From: Psychrobacillus sp042944905
Lineage (GTDB): Bacteria; Bacillota; Bacilli; Bacillales_A; Planococcaceae
Length of the DNA stretch: 64,000 nucleotides
Direction: 5' to 3'
Assembly (NCBI RefSeq): GCF_042944905.1
Contig: NZ_CP168496.1
Location: forward strand, 3,410,001 to 3,474,000
The notes beneath the pieces were generated by a model. That model worked only from the letters and a program-made list of their open reading frames with translations, was not told the DNA's origin and ran no database searches. The translations under genes were made by a program, and so were the position numbers. Each line of letters starts with the position of its first letter. Position 1 is the stretch's first letter. This document shows positions 47,603 to 56,286 of the stretch, piece after piece.

Positions 47603-48705
47603 TCTCCGTCCTTCGAATGCGCAAGTTGTTGTTTTTCCTCATATCGCTCTATTGCAAGTTCGATCAATTCTTCTATTAACCCTGAATAAGATAATCCAGA
47701 TTCCATCCAAAGCTTTGGATACATACTAATTGGCGTGAATCCAGGCATGGTATTTACTTCATTGATAATTATCTCTTCATTTTCCGTCACAAAAAAGTCC
47801 GCACGAACAAGACCTGAACAATCCAGTACCTTAAAGGCACGTATCGCAGCATCTTCCATCTTCTGCAATAATTCAGTGGAAACATCAGCTGGAATGGCAT
47901 AATTAGTCGTTCCATCCTTGTATTTCGCATCGTAATCATAAAAATCTTTCGTTGGTAAAACTTCCCCTGCTATAGAGCATCTTGGAGTATCATTTCCAAG
48001 AACACTCATTTCTAATTCACGCGCGACAATTCCTTGCTCTACAATAATTTTTCGGTCATATTTAAATGCAACTTCCACTGCATTTAGCAGTTGTTCTCTA
48101 TTCATTGCTTTAGTGATCCCAACACTTGAGCCCAAATTTGCCGGCTTAACAAATAATGGCCACTTCAAGTTTTCATCAATCTTTTGCAACAAATCAGCTC
48201 GATTATTTTTCCACTCATTACGAATAAAATGAACGTAAGGAACTTGAGATAAGCCAGCTTGTGCAAATAGTTGCTTCATCACTACCTTATCCATTCCAGC
48301 AGCAGATGCTAAAACGCCATTTCCAACATACGGTAAGTTCAATACTTCTAGTAATCCTTGCACAGTGCCATCTTCACCATTTGGTCCATGAAGTAAAGGA
48401 AAAATAACATCCAAATTGGAGTCGCCTTTTTTCTCCACAATGTTTGAATTAGTTGTTTCTACTGGTAAAAAGTTTGTTATATTATTCGGTCTGTTTGATC
48501 CTCCACCAAATTGAAGTGTTTCTACTGACTCTGCTGGACCAATTAGAGCATTCCCTTTTCTCCATTCTCCTGTTTGCGTGATAAAAATGGGATAGACTTC
48601 AAATTTCTCAAAATTTATCGCTTGCGTTACTGCTCTTGCTGTCAATAATGACACTTCATGCTCAGCAGATTTTCCACCATATAATAAACCTAATTTTATT
48701 TTCAT
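47599..48705 (-). CDS. ddl: D-alanine--D-alanine ligase
   Basis: 368 residues with the ATP-grasp fold: LLYGGKSAEHEVSLLTA (N-terminal substrate loop), PLLHGPNGEDGTVQGLLE, PLFVKPANLGSSVGITKA, DYDAKYKDGTTNYAIPA omega loop, and NEVNTMPGFTPISMYPKL. The Tyr in DYDAKY is the residue of D-Ala-D-Ala ligases rather than the D-lactate ligases of VanA type. It uses D-Ala made by Alr. GGAGG site lies 11 bases before the ATG. First gene of the ddl-murF-esterase unit. Confidence 0.97.
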   Translation of the reverse strand: MKIKLGLLYGGKSAEHEVSLLTARAVTQAINFEKFEVYPIFITQTGEWRKGNALIGPAESVETLQFGGGSNRPNNITNFLPVETTNSNIVEKKGDSNLDVIFPLLHGPNGEDGTVQGLLEVLNLPYVGNGVLASAAGMDKVVMKQLFAQAGLSQVPYVHFIRNEWKNNRADLLQKIDENLKWPLFVKPANLGSSVGITKAMNREQLLNAVEVAFKYDRKIIVEQGIVARELEMSVLGNDTPRCSIAGEVLPTKDFYDYDAKYKDGTTNYAIPADVSTELLQKMEDAAIRAFKVLDCSGLVRADFFVTENEEIIINEVNTMPGFTPISMYPKLWMESGLSYSGLIEELIELAIERYEEKQQLAHSKDGE

Positions 48706-48986
48706 TAGTTAAATAACCTCCACGTTTTGGATAGTACTAGTTTATCACGGACAATGTAATTAAATGAACAATTAACCGAATAAATTGCGTAAAATTACAA
48801 CGAAAATATGACAATATAGAAAGTTAATACTGATTAACAGACATCATGTTTTATAATACCCATAAGGCTAGCATATGCGGTTCCAATGGGAATCGACTTT
48901 ATTTATTTTGCAAATGGGAAGTAAATTATTTACCTCCACATACATAATAAACGCTTTTGCATCTTTACGAAGCAAAAGCGGTATGT

Positions 48987-49727
48987 TTATATTTGTATTA
49001 ACAAATCAGCCGGCTTGTTTAGATGATGCTTCAAGTCCCCTAAGACCTCATCTGGAAATATATTTTCGGGCAGGCTACGAATTTCAATTCCATAGTTTGT
49101 TTTATCTAGTTTAAATAAAGACATTAGAACGCCATCTTCATAATAATCGGCGTATGCTTCCACCTTTTCTGAATATAACGCTGGTAACACGACATTATTC
49201 TTTTTTCTCCAAAAGGCTGTTGATTTTGTTTTTTCACTTATTTGTTGGTTAAAAGCATTAGCTATTAACTTATATAAATCATCTATATCCCGAAAATATA
49301 TCTTCGTGATTTGCTCTCCCTCATCCGTCAAATAGACAAATCTATTTTGTAAATGATGGTAAAAAGGTAAACGAAATGCTTCTTTTTTATGGGCAATATA
49401 TAAGAGCTCTGCTTGTTCTTGAGGAGACAGCATATTTAACTTCCGCTCATCAGAAAAATCGAGTATACATAACTCTGTTGGTCTTTCCAAATAATCTTTT
49501 AAGAAACGAGTATATTGATTTTGCACAATAAACTCTAACTGTGTATGAATATTAAATGAAGTATCTTCATATCGGTGTTTCAATAACAAAAGAGCTGACA
49601 AATCAGTGAAGTATCTTATGAATTGGTGGACAGATAACCCACTAAATAATGCAAAATGCTCTACTTCATTCACATGTACATATAAATGAGCCAAATATTC
49701 TTCTATTTCTTTCTCTTTTTTTGCCAC
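48987..49727 (-). CDS. Uncharacterised soluble protein
   Basis: 246 residues from the GTG eight bases after AAAGGAG. Mostly helical N-terminal half (KEIEEYLAHLYVHVNEVEHFALFSGLS), then a mixed half with KIYFRDIDDLYKLIANAFNQQ and SEKVEAYADYYEDGVLMSLF. No signal peptide, membrane helix or known motif. It lies between ddl and the divergent rodA. I do not recognise the family; it may be lineage-specific. Confidence 0.6.
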   Translation of the reverse strand: MAKKEKEIEEYLAHLYVHVNEVEHFALFSGLSVHQFIRYFTDLSALLLLKHRYEDTSFNIHTQLEFIVQNQYTRFLKDYLERPTELCILDFSDERKLNMLSPQEQAELLYIAHKKEAFRLPFYHHLQNRFVYLTDEGEQITKIYFRDIDDLYKLIANAFNQQISEKTKSTAFWRKKNNVVLPALYSEKVEAYADYYEDGVLMSLFKLDKTNYGIEIRSLPENIFPDEVLGDLKHHLNKPADLLIQI

Positions 49728-49839
49728 TGAATTCACTCCTTTATCATCTGTTATATATTAGCATATCTTCACCAAACGAAACATCTGTTTTTGTTCTAAC
49801 GTCTCTAATAACCGACAAGCAAAAAACATTCATTTAGGC

Positions 49840-49891
49840 TATAATAGGTAAAGCGTTGGCGCTTTTTTTCTGCGACGAGTAAGATGGCGCC
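49840..49891 (+). promoter_or_regulatory. Possible promoter and attenuator in the rodA leader
   Basis: TATAAT (49840-49845) is followed at once by AAAGCG-TTGG-CGCTTT and seven Ts (49850-49869), a small intrinsic-terminator shape. GGCGCC at 49886-49891 can pair with the GGCGC at 49858-49862 and open that hairpin. No good -35 is visible. Short stem, so tentative. Confidence 0.35.
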
Positions 49892-49934
49892 TGAAGCAGG
49901 AAAATGAAATTCGACAGAAATTTAGGTGACTTGT

Positions 49935-51119
49935 ATGGAAAACAAAAAAGGCTTTGCCGATCGTTTCGATTGGACACTAGCTTTTATCATATTATTATTT
50001 TTAATTATAAGCTTATTGGCGATTTCATCTGCAGTTACAACTGGTCAATATGCTGGAACCAACTTTGTAGCCAAACAAGTTTTTTGGTATGTGGTTGGAA
50101 CTATCATCATCGGTCTAGTTATGTTTTTTGAACCGGAGCAATATAAAAAAATGTCCTGGTATATTTATGGTATCGGGGTGTTCCTTCTATTAATTCTTTT
50201 TATCTTGCCTGATAGTATGGCCCTCGTGGCGCGTAAACATGAAGCGAAAAGTTGGTTCCACTTACCTTTCGGGGATATTCAGCCAGCAGAGTTTATGAAG
50301 ACATTTTACATTTTGGGACTTGCTCGTTTAATTACAAATCATCATGAAAAGTATTTGATGAAGAGTTTGAAATCGGATGTTATATTACTTGGAAAAATTG
50401 CTTTAACCATGCTTCTACCATTAGCGTTTATCCTAAAGCAGCCTGACCTCGGTACCGCTCTTGTATTTTTTGCCATTACTGCTGCTTTAGTTATAGTCGC
50501 AGGGATTACTTGGAAAATCATCTTACCACTATTTTTAGGTGGAGTGGGTATTGGTGGCCTACTTCTATGGATGGCTATCTATATGCAAGAGTTTTTAGAA
50601 GCTAAGTTTGGTTTACAATTATATCAATTTGCCCGAATTTATTCATGGTTAGATCCATATGCCTATGCATCGAATGAAGGAATGCACTTAATTACTTCTT
50701 TAAAAGCCATTGGTTCTGGAGAGATTTTTGGCAAGGGATATGGCGGTCGAGTAGTGTATGTTCCTGAAAATCATACTGACTTTATTTTTGCTGTTATTGG
50801 GGAAGAATACGGGTTTGTAGGCGCAAGTATAGTCATCAGTCTTTTCTTTTTTCTTATTTTTCATTTAACGAAGATTACACTTCAGTTAAAGGATTCTTAT
50901 AGTACGTATGTATGTGCCGGAATTATTGCGATGATTACCTTTCATGTATTTGAGAATATTGGCATGACGATTCAATTGCTACCAATTACAGGTATTCCGT
51001 TACCGTTTATCAGTTATGGTGGGAGTTCTCTAATGGGGAATCTGCTTGCGATTGGTTTAGTGTTTAGTATGAAGTATCATCATAAAACGTATATGTTCGC
51101 TAAGAATGAAGACGACTGA
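49935..51119 (+). CDS. rodA: RodA/FtsW-family peptidoglycan glycosyltransferase (SEDS)
   Basis: 394 residues from the ATG at 49935, with AGGTGA upstream; ten or so membrane helices. SEDS signatures: GFADRFDWTLAFIILLF, LKQPDLGTALVFF, VPENHTDFIFAVIGEEYGFVGA (the conserved loop with catalytic Asp), and ITGIPLPFISYGGSS. SEDS proteins polymerise lipid II with a class B PBP; RodA acts in elongation, FtsW in division. I lean to RodA for the ENHTDFIFAVIGEEYGF pattern and length, but the two are hard to separate. Not in an operon. Confidence 0.88.
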   Translation: MENKKGFADRFDWTLAFIILLFLIISLLAISSAVTTGQYAGTNFVAKQVFWYVVGTIIIGLVMFFEPEQYKKMSWYIYGIGVFLLLILFILPDSMALVARKHEAKSWFHLPFGDIQPAEFMKTFYILGLARLITNHHEKYLMKSLKSDVILLGKIALTMLLPLAFILKQPDLGTALVFFAITAALVIVAGITWKIILPLFLGGVGIGGLLLWMAIYMQEFLEAKFGLQLYQFARIYSWLDPYAYASNEGMHLITSLKAIGSGEIFGKGYGGRVVYVPENHTDFIFAVIGEEYGFVGASIVISLFFFLIFHLTKITLQLKDSYSTYVCAGIIAMITFHVFENIGMTIQLLPITGIPLPFISYGGSSLMGNLLAIGLVFSMKYHHKTYMFAKNEDD

Positions 51120-51122
51120 GAA

Positions 51123-51145
51123 AAGCACAAGCGTCCTTTAAGTGC
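51123..51145 (+). repeat. Dispersed repeat after rodA
   Basis: AAGCACAAGCGTCCTTTAAG and the GTGCAT after it recur with one base changed right after cls (60931-60953); both copies begin within five bases of a stop codon. Confidence 0.7.
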
Positions 51146-51176
51146 ATCTGGTCTTCACCTTTTTAACGAAAAAAAA

Positions 51177-51209
51177 GGATCGTGAGATGACTTGGTCACT
51201 TCACGATCC
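51177..51209. terminator. Terminator after rodA
   Basis: GGATCGTGA and TCACGATCC with T6 after and a long A-run before; a strong, bidirectional hairpin. Confidence 0.9.
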
Positions 51210-51241
51210 TTTTTTCCGGTGATTATGTGGCAGGTGTAAAA

Positions 51242-51291
51242 AAAGGGTGACTCTAAAGTTCTTTTGTTACGAACTTTTCGAGTCACCCTTT
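51242..51291. terminator. Terminator of the 45-residue gene
   Basis: AAAGGGTGACTC and GAGTCACCCTTT, a perfect 12-bp stem with a nested AAAGTTC/GAACTTT stem. It starts 3 bases after the stop of the small minus-strand gene. Confidence 0.85.
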
Positions 51292-51293
51292 AT

Positions 51294-51431
51294 TCAACTT
51301 TGTACGTGAGGACTATTTGCTGGTGGCACTAGTGCTTTAAGCATGTCAAGTCTCGATTTTGTCATTGTAACAGTCACACCAATTTTTGAAAGATTACTTA
51401 CAATTTTCTTTAAATCAACTTCCTTAGCCAT
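51294..51431 (-). CDS. Small 45-residue protein, unknown function
   Basis: ATG at 51431 with GAGGTGG seven bases upstream; 45 codons to TGA at 51294, followed directly by a strong terminator. The product starts MAKEVDLKKIVSNLSKIG and ends with a proline-rich PPANSPHVQS tail. It is basic and soluble, with no membrane helix or signal peptide. The ribosome site, terminator and ordinary codon use argue for a real gene. I do not recognise it. Confidence 0.75.
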   Translation of the reverse strand: MAKEVDLKKIVSNLSKIGVTVTMTKSRLDMLKALVPPANSPHVQS

Positions 51432-51609
51432 TCTTTCCACCTCGTCCTTTCATTAATTATTACGATTTATTATAAAAAAAGTTTCTTATATTTTAATTTT
51501 TTCTCTACCTTATCATACCACTTTTTGTATCGTTTAAATCTTTCATTTTTGTTACATATTTTAATCTTTTGTAAACCAAGCTAGATAATAACAAAAAGGA
51601 GTGATTTAA

Positions 51610-52023
51610 GTGAATGTGAAAGATGTGATGAGTAAAGAAGTCGTTACATGCAATCCACAGGATTATGTGAATGAGGTTGCCGATCAAATGCGCACATTAG
51701 ATATTGGTTGTCTACCGGTCCTAAGTAACAAAAAACTTGTAGGCATGATTACGGATCGCGATATTGTGACACGATCGGTTGCCAAAGATGCTAAAAGTAA
51801 GGTGGAAAATGTTATGACAAAGTCTGTCATTTCGGTATCCCCAGATGACTCAACGGAGGAAGCTTCCATCATTATGGCAAGAAACCAAGTACGTAGGCTT
51901 CCGGTTGTCGAGAATAGTGAGCTAGTGGGTTTTGTATCTTTAGCTGACTTAGCATTTCCTTTTCCACATGTGCAGGAAGTTTCTAATGCTATGGAAAGTA
52001 TATCCGAACCGCGCTATTATTAA
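51610..52023 (+). CDS. CBS-domain pair protein
   Basis: 137 residues made of two CBS motifs: MNVKDVMSKEVVTCNPQDYVNE...GCLPVLSNKKLVGMITDRDIV (about 1-58) and VENVMTKSVISVSPDDSTEEASIIMARNQVRRLPVVENSELVGFVSLADLA (about 68-118). Such standalone pairs bind adenosine ligands and regulate partner proteins. Closest to the YhcV/YlbB-like group of Bacillus. The GTG start has AAGGAG eight bases upstream. Single gene. Confidence 0.9.
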   Translation: MNVKDVMSKEVVTCNPQDYVNEVADQMRTLDIGCLPVLSNKKLVGMITDRDIVTRSVAKDAKSKVENVMTKSVISVSPDDSTEEASIIMARNQVRRLPVVENSELVGFVSLADLAFPFPHVQEVSNAMESISEPRYY

Positions 52024-52030
52024 ACATGGA

Positions 52031-52056
52031 AGTTGCCCTTTTTTCGAAGGGTAACT
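52031..52056 (+). terminator. Terminator of the CBS gene
   Basis: AGTTGCCCTT and AAGGGTAACT, 10-bp stem (one wobble), then TCTTTTTTT. Confidence 0.9.
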
Positions 52057-52383
52057 TCTTTTTTTATGTTCACGTTGACAGGGAACTTTATCGCAAACGG
52101 TCCTTACTTGGAATAGAATAATCATTATCATCCTGACGATATTTATACATTAAAGTAAGCAAATTCATCTCGTTATCCATTGGTTCGTGCATTCGCATAC
52201 TCACTCATTTCATTCACCCATTAAAAGGAAGGTGATTACTATCATATAGGTTCTAAAAGATTCGTCTGCGCTGGTAAGACTATTCATTTACCCCCCTTTT
52301 GTATTATATGTGTATAGATGTCAAACTTATTGGAAACGTGTAATATAGAGTGTAGAAGATTTTCAGAAAGTGGGTTTCTTTGT
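52057..52383. other. Intergenic region upstream of the MFS gene
   Basis: About 325 bases. It contains a Fur-box-like sequence at 52116-52130 and an AAGGAAGGTG site at about 52227-52237 followed by a five-codon frame (GTGATTACTATCATATAG), possibly a leader peptide remnant. No full gene is visible. Confidence 0.5.
52116..52130. promoter_or_regulatory. Fur-box-like sequence
   Basis: GAATAATCATTATCA matches 13 of 15 bases of the 7-1-7 consensus TGATAATNATTATCA. It is 250 bases before the MFS gene, rather far for direct control. Confidence 0.4.
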
Positions 52384-53547
52384 ATGAAAAAAACTATTTT
52401 TATATTAATGTCGATACAGTTTTTAGTTTATCTTGGATTTGGGATTATTATTCCTGTATTACCAGAAGTAATTTTACAGCAACACTACAATGAAGTTCAT
52501 GTAGGGGGCTTATTAACGGTCTATGCATTAGCATCCTTTTTCACTGCCCCACTTTGGGGAATGCTGTCCGATCGAATTGGCCGAAAAACACTTATATTAA
52601 TTGGACTTGTTGGATTTAGTTTAAGCTTTTGGTTATTTTCTTTATTTTTTGATTCACTGTTCTTGCTGTACTTATCTCGCGTAGTTGGGGGATTATTCTC
52701 TGGTGCACTTTATACGGCTGTAACAGGGTTTGCAGCGGATCTATCAGACGAAGAAAACCGCAATAAGTATATGGGCTTTCTTGGAATGTCGATTGGTTTA
52801 GGATTTATTTTCGGGCCTGCAATTGGTGGTGTACTCGGTCATGTCAGTTTATCACTGCCATTTATAGTATCTGCTGCTTTATTGTTAGTGATTTTTGTTT
52901 ATGCTTCGATCATTTTGAAAGAACCAGAACGCTCAGGAGAAGCGAATAAACGTGCACTTCTTCCTAAAGGCGCTGCAAGTCTTTGGACGTACCGGATTAA
53001 ATACTTATTCCTTTTTTCATTCATGGTAACGTTTTTACTTGCTGGTTTAGAAGCAACATTTCAATTGTTCCAAATTAGGAAAGTGGAAATTACCCCTCTT
53101 CAAATAGGCTATCTATTCATGTTCAGTGGTTTTGTAGATGCCGCTATTCAAGGTGGCGTTGTACGACGTATTAAAAATGGTACCGAATCGACTTGGTTAT
53201 TATATGCACAAATTATTACTGCCATAGGTTTGTTTATGACTGTATTTACGTCCAGTATTTTTTGGGCTGGTTTATCTCTATGTGTGTTCACTGCTGGTAA
53301 TGCACTTGCAAGAACGACGATTGTTTCCCTAAGTTCTAAAGAGTCAGGTGGAAGTTATGGAACAGCTGCAGGGATGGCGTATTCGATGGATAGTTTAGGT
53401 CGAATTATTGGTCCATTATTATTCGCATGGCTGTTTACGGTTCAACCAAATAATATTTATGTCTTATCAAGCGTTCTCGCTGTTCTTTCGATTGGGTTGA
53501 TCTTTCTATTCCGAAGATCTACTAAAACACTGAGAAATGCAGAGTGA
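52384..53547 (+). CDS. MFS drug-efflux transporter (DHA1, NorA/Bmr-like)
   Basis: 387 residues from the ATG at 52384; 12 membrane helices. Motif A in GMLSDRIGRKTLI (loop 2-3), motif C-like GPAIGGVLGHVSLSLPF in helix 5, and the LSRVVGGLFSGALYTAV helix 4. Most like tetracycline/multidrug proton antiporters (NorA, Bmr, TetA(L)-like). An upstream frame adds 22 residues (MSNLLETCNIEC...) but begins before any ribosome site and would break the usual N-terminus. It ends at a terminator shared with a second MFS gene. Confidence 0.88.
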   Translation: MKKTIFILMSIQFLVYLGFGIIIPVLPEVILQQHYNEVHVGGLLTVYALASFFTAPLWGMLSDRIGRKTLILIGLVGFSLSFWLFSLFFDSLFLLYLSRVVGGLFSGALYTAVTGFAADLSDEENRNKYMGFLGMSIGLGFIFGPAIGGVLGHVSLSLPFIVSAALLLVIFVYASIILKEPERSGEANKRALLPKGAASLWTYRIKYLFLFSFMVTFLLAGLEATFQLFQIRKVEITPLQIGYLFMFSGFVDAAIQGGVVRRIKNGTESTWLLYAQIITAIGLFMTVFTSSIFWAGLSLCVFTAGNALARTTIVSLSSKESGGSYGTAAGMAYSMDSLGRIIGPLLFAWLFTVQPNNIYVLSSVLAVLSIGLIFLFRRSTKTLRNAE

Positions 53548-53583
53548 GATTGCTCGATTCGCCTATTTCATTGTAAAAAAGCT

Positions 53584-53620
53584 AAAGGCCAGGGAGACAG
53601 AATGTGTCTCCCTGGCCTTT
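53584..53620. terminator. Strong bidirectional terminator between two MFS genes
   Basis: AAAGGCCAGGGAGACA and TGTCTCCCTGGCCTTT form a perfect 16-bp stem with T/A flanks on both sides. Confidence 0.95.
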
Positions 53621-53625
53621 TTACT

Positions 53626-54930
53626 TTATTCACTTGCTGTAACTGATATAGATGTATCCTTATTTATTCTTTTTAATTCAGGATGAGCATTTCTAACGAC
53701 AGACGGTCTAGCAAGGATCAACACAACAATGATTAACACAAGATTTGAGACGATGAGAATAGCTTCAGCAGGTAATACATCATATAATAATCCGTACAGA
53801 ATCATACCTAGTGGCATTAATGCAGTAGACATCGTTTCTAAAATGGAGAATACGCGACCTTTATAATCATCATCAATCATTTTTTGCATCATTACTAACA
53901 TTGGCGTATTTGTAATAATCATTGCTGCACCTAAACAGAACATGAGTGAAATATAATAACTAAGTGTCAACACTGATGTCATATCAACCATTAACGGTAA
54001 AGCCACTGCTCCCATGATTATCCCCATGATAATAATACTTCTTTTCGAAAGTAACAATGGATACTTCACTTCTTTTCGTGAAGAGAAATAAATGGACATA
54101 AGTAACATCCCTACTGCGAAAGCACCTTCCGTAAAACCAAAATGCTCTGAACTCATTTTCAGTTTTTCGATCAAGATAAAGGAATAGCCTACCAGGTATG
54201 CACCAAACAAAAAATTTACGAAGAGCGAAATCCATACAATTGCTTTTAGGATTGGTTGATTATTCAAATAACGCAACCCTTCCTTCATATTTTGAAGCAT
54301 CGATTCTTTATGTTCACCCTCTATGACTTCTTTTCGTTTCGCAAATAACTTAAAATTCATCGTTGATTCCAAAATTACCGCAATTACGGATGCCACTATA
54401 TACATAATAAGAAATACAGGCATGGATACTGTTCCATATAATAATCCACCAAGTGCTGGACTTCCGATTGCCGCAAAGGAAATTGACATTTGGTTTAATG
54501 ACATTGCTTTTTGAATTCTATCTTCATCAACAAGTCCTGTAATGGATGAACTAAAAGTTACACCAGAAAACGAGGATGTTAACGATAGAATAACAGTAGT
54601 AGCATAAATAGCCACTAATGATAAACCTGCAGTATAAATAACGATTAGTAAACCACCTATAGCTAAGACAGTAGCGATTTGTGCAACAATGACAATCATT
54701 TTCCTTGAATACTTATCTGCGGCATATCCAGCAAAAGGCGCAACTAAAGTCCTTGGCAATATACTACAAATAAGATTTAGAGCAAAATTTGAAGCAGAGC
54801 CAGTCAGCTGTAAAATATAAAAACTAATTGCAAAAGCATATACTTGCGCCCCAAAACTCGAAATCATCTTGCTAATTGTAAATGTCCATAAATGATACGT
54901 GGCTTTTTTAAGCTTTAACACTTCTTCCAT
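53626..54930 (-). CDS. MFS transporter (enterobactin/macrolide exporter-like)
   Basis: 434 residues, about 12 membrane helices. Loop 2-3 motif AGYAADKYSRKMIVIVAQ, PALGGLLYGTVSMPVFLIMY in helix 5, and the middle loop with NMKEGLRYLNNQPILKAIVW typical of the MFS_3/MFS_1 group including MefA and EntS. The ATG has AAAGGGGAAA upstream. It diverges from an XRE-TPR regulator gene across a 116-base region with two identical-arm palindromes, which suggests direct control of this gene by that regulator. Confidence 0.88.
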   Translation of the reverse strand: MEEVLKLKKATYHLWTFTISKMISSFGAQVYAFAISFYILQLTGSASNFALNLICSILPRTLVAPFAGYAADKYSRKMIVIVAQIATVLAIGGLLIVIYTAGLSLVAIYATTVILSLTSSFSGVTFSSSITGLVDEDRIQKAMSLNQMSISFAAIGSPALGGLLYGTVSMPVFLIMYIVASVIAVILESTMNFKLFAKRKEVIEGEHKESMLQNMKEGLRYLNNQPILKAIVWISLFVNFLFGAYLVGYSFILIEKLKMSSEHFGFTEGAFAVGMLLMSIYFSSRKEVKYPLLLSKRSIIIMGIIMGAVALPLMVDMTSVLTLSYYISLMFCLGAAMIITNTPMLVMMQKMIDDDYKGRVFSILETMSTALMPLGMILYGLLYDVLPAEAILIVSNLVLIIVVLILARPSVVRNAHPELKRINKDTSISVTASE

Positions 54931-54955
54931 TTTAATTTCCCCTTTTCAAAAAAAA

Positions 54956-54972
54956 GTTTAATTTAATTAAAC
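54956..54972. promoter_or_regulatory. Operator site 1, GTTTAAT-N3-ATTAAAC
   Basis: GTTTAATTTAATTAAAC: perfect 7-bp arms around TTA, 26 bases before the MFS start codon. Confidence 0.7.
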
Positions 54973-55009
54973 AAATATTAACATACTGCATCTTCCATTT
55001 CAACTAAAA

Positions 55010-55026
55010 GTTTAATATAATTAAAC
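55010..55026. promoter_or_regulatory. Operator site 2, GTTTAAT-N3-ATTAAAC
   Basis: GTTTAATATAATTAAAC: the same 7-bp arms around ATA, 20 bases before the regulator start codon and 54 bases from site 1 centre to centre. Confidence 0.7.
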
Positions 55027-55046
55027 TAATAATATGAGGTGAAAAT

Positions 55047-56273
55047 ATGTCTACACTTGGAGAACGAATTCGCAAACTTAGAAAGCAACAAAAAATGACA
55101 CTTGAAACACTAGCTGGTTCAGAACTTACAAAAGGAATGCTCAGTTTAATAGAAAATAATAAAGCAAACCCCTCAATTGAAAGCCTAAATTATATAGCCT
55201 ATAGACTAAATGTAGATGTGGCAGAACTTTTGGAAGAAATAAGTGGGCATGAATTAAGGGCAGTATTAGAAAAGGCAGAAATTCTTCTTAATACAAGATA
55301 TGATGAGTTAACAAATGAACACCAACAGCTAATTGAGTTAGTTGAGCCCTATGCTTCTAAATTAACACAGGGATACGAATCCGCCCGATTGCTTGAAATG
55401 TATAGTAAATGCTTATTTCACGAGAAAAAAGATGGCTGGGAACCCTTAATAAATCGAGCCGCGACAATGTACGAGCAAATGAACTTGACGACAAAGCGCG
55501 GTGATATCGGGCTGTTTCTTGCAGCAGTTCCATTTTATAGCCGAGATTATCAAAAATCATTAGACATACTGCATATCGAGCGTGCAGAACTTGAGGCTAA
55601 CCCGCTCTGGATTGACCCTCTTTCACGGTTAGATTATGACTATTTAGAAACTGCCTTACTCTTCGCAGTTGGCAATTCGGAAGAGGCAATTCAAGTAATG
55701 GATAAAGCAATTGAATTTTCTAATAAAAATAAAATATTTAATCAAGTGGATAACTTATACAGATTAGCCGCTTTTCAAGCTATGATGTCCGAGGACGAAG
55801 AGAAAAAGAATTACTATTTACAAAAGCTTATTTCATATGGGGAATTTGCAGATGATGAGGACTCCAAAGTTTTCACTCAATATGCGGAAATACATTACTT
55901 GAATTCATATAAAAAAATGTACGAGGAAGCAGATCATTTATACAATTCCTTATCAATTAGAGGCACGGAGAAAAAATTATATACGCCTTTTTTCTTGCTA
56001 GAGAGAGGAAAAACATTATACGGTTTGCAGAAATTTGAAGAAGCAATAGAAAAATTGAATGAAGTGCTTATTCCAGATATTCTTCAACATCCAATCGATT
56101 TATCGATTTTCTATGAAAAAGATGCATATATTGCATTATGTTACATGGATCTGAATGAAAAAGAAAAAGCACTAGAATTTGCAAAAATCGCTTTAGATAA
56201 TATTAATGAAATGCCAGACACTCCATATAAAGCATTTATCAAAGAAACCTATGAAAAAGTGAAAAGAGACTGA
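55047..56273 (+). CDS. XRE-family HTH regulator with TPR-like C-terminus
   Basis: 408 residues. Helix-turn-helix at residues ~5-60 (GERIRKLRKQQKMTLETLA...GMLSLIENNKANPSIESLNYIAYRLN). The rest is an all-helical repeat array (for example YYLQKLISYGEFADDED, LLERGKTLYGLQKFEEAIEKL, YIALCYMDLNEKEKALEFAKIAL) like the TPR domains of Rgg/PlcR/Rap-type regulators that bind small peptides or cofactors. Divergent from the MFS gene; own operator-like site upstream. The inducer is unknown; no peptide gene is visible beside it. GAGGTGA ribosome site. Confidence 0.9.
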   Translation: MSTLGERIRKLRKQQKMTLETLAGSELTKGMLSLIENNKANPSIESLNYIAYRLNVDVAELLEEISGHELRAVLEKAEILLNTRYDELTNEHQQLIELVEPYASKLTQGYESARLLEMYSKCLFHEKKDGWEPLINRAATMYEQMNLTTKRGDIGLFLAAVPFYSRDYQKSLDILHIERAELEANPLWIDPLSRLDYDYLETALLFAVGNSEEAIQVMDKAIEFSNKNKIFNQVDNLYRLAAFQAMMSEDEEKKNYYLQKLISYGEFADDEDSKVFTQYAEIHYLNSYKKMYEEADHLYNSLSIRGTEKKLYTPFFLLERGKTLYGLQKFEEAIEKLNEVLIPDILQHPIDLSIFYEKDAYIALCYMDLNEKEKALEFAKIALDNINEMPDTPYKAFIKETYEKVKRD

Positions 56274-56286
56274 AACCTCAGTCTCT
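56265..56286 (+). terminator. Terminator of the XRE gene
   Basis: AGAGACTGA-AACC-TCAGTCTCT followed by TTTTT; the 5' arm includes the last codons and stop of the gene. Confidence 0.93.
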
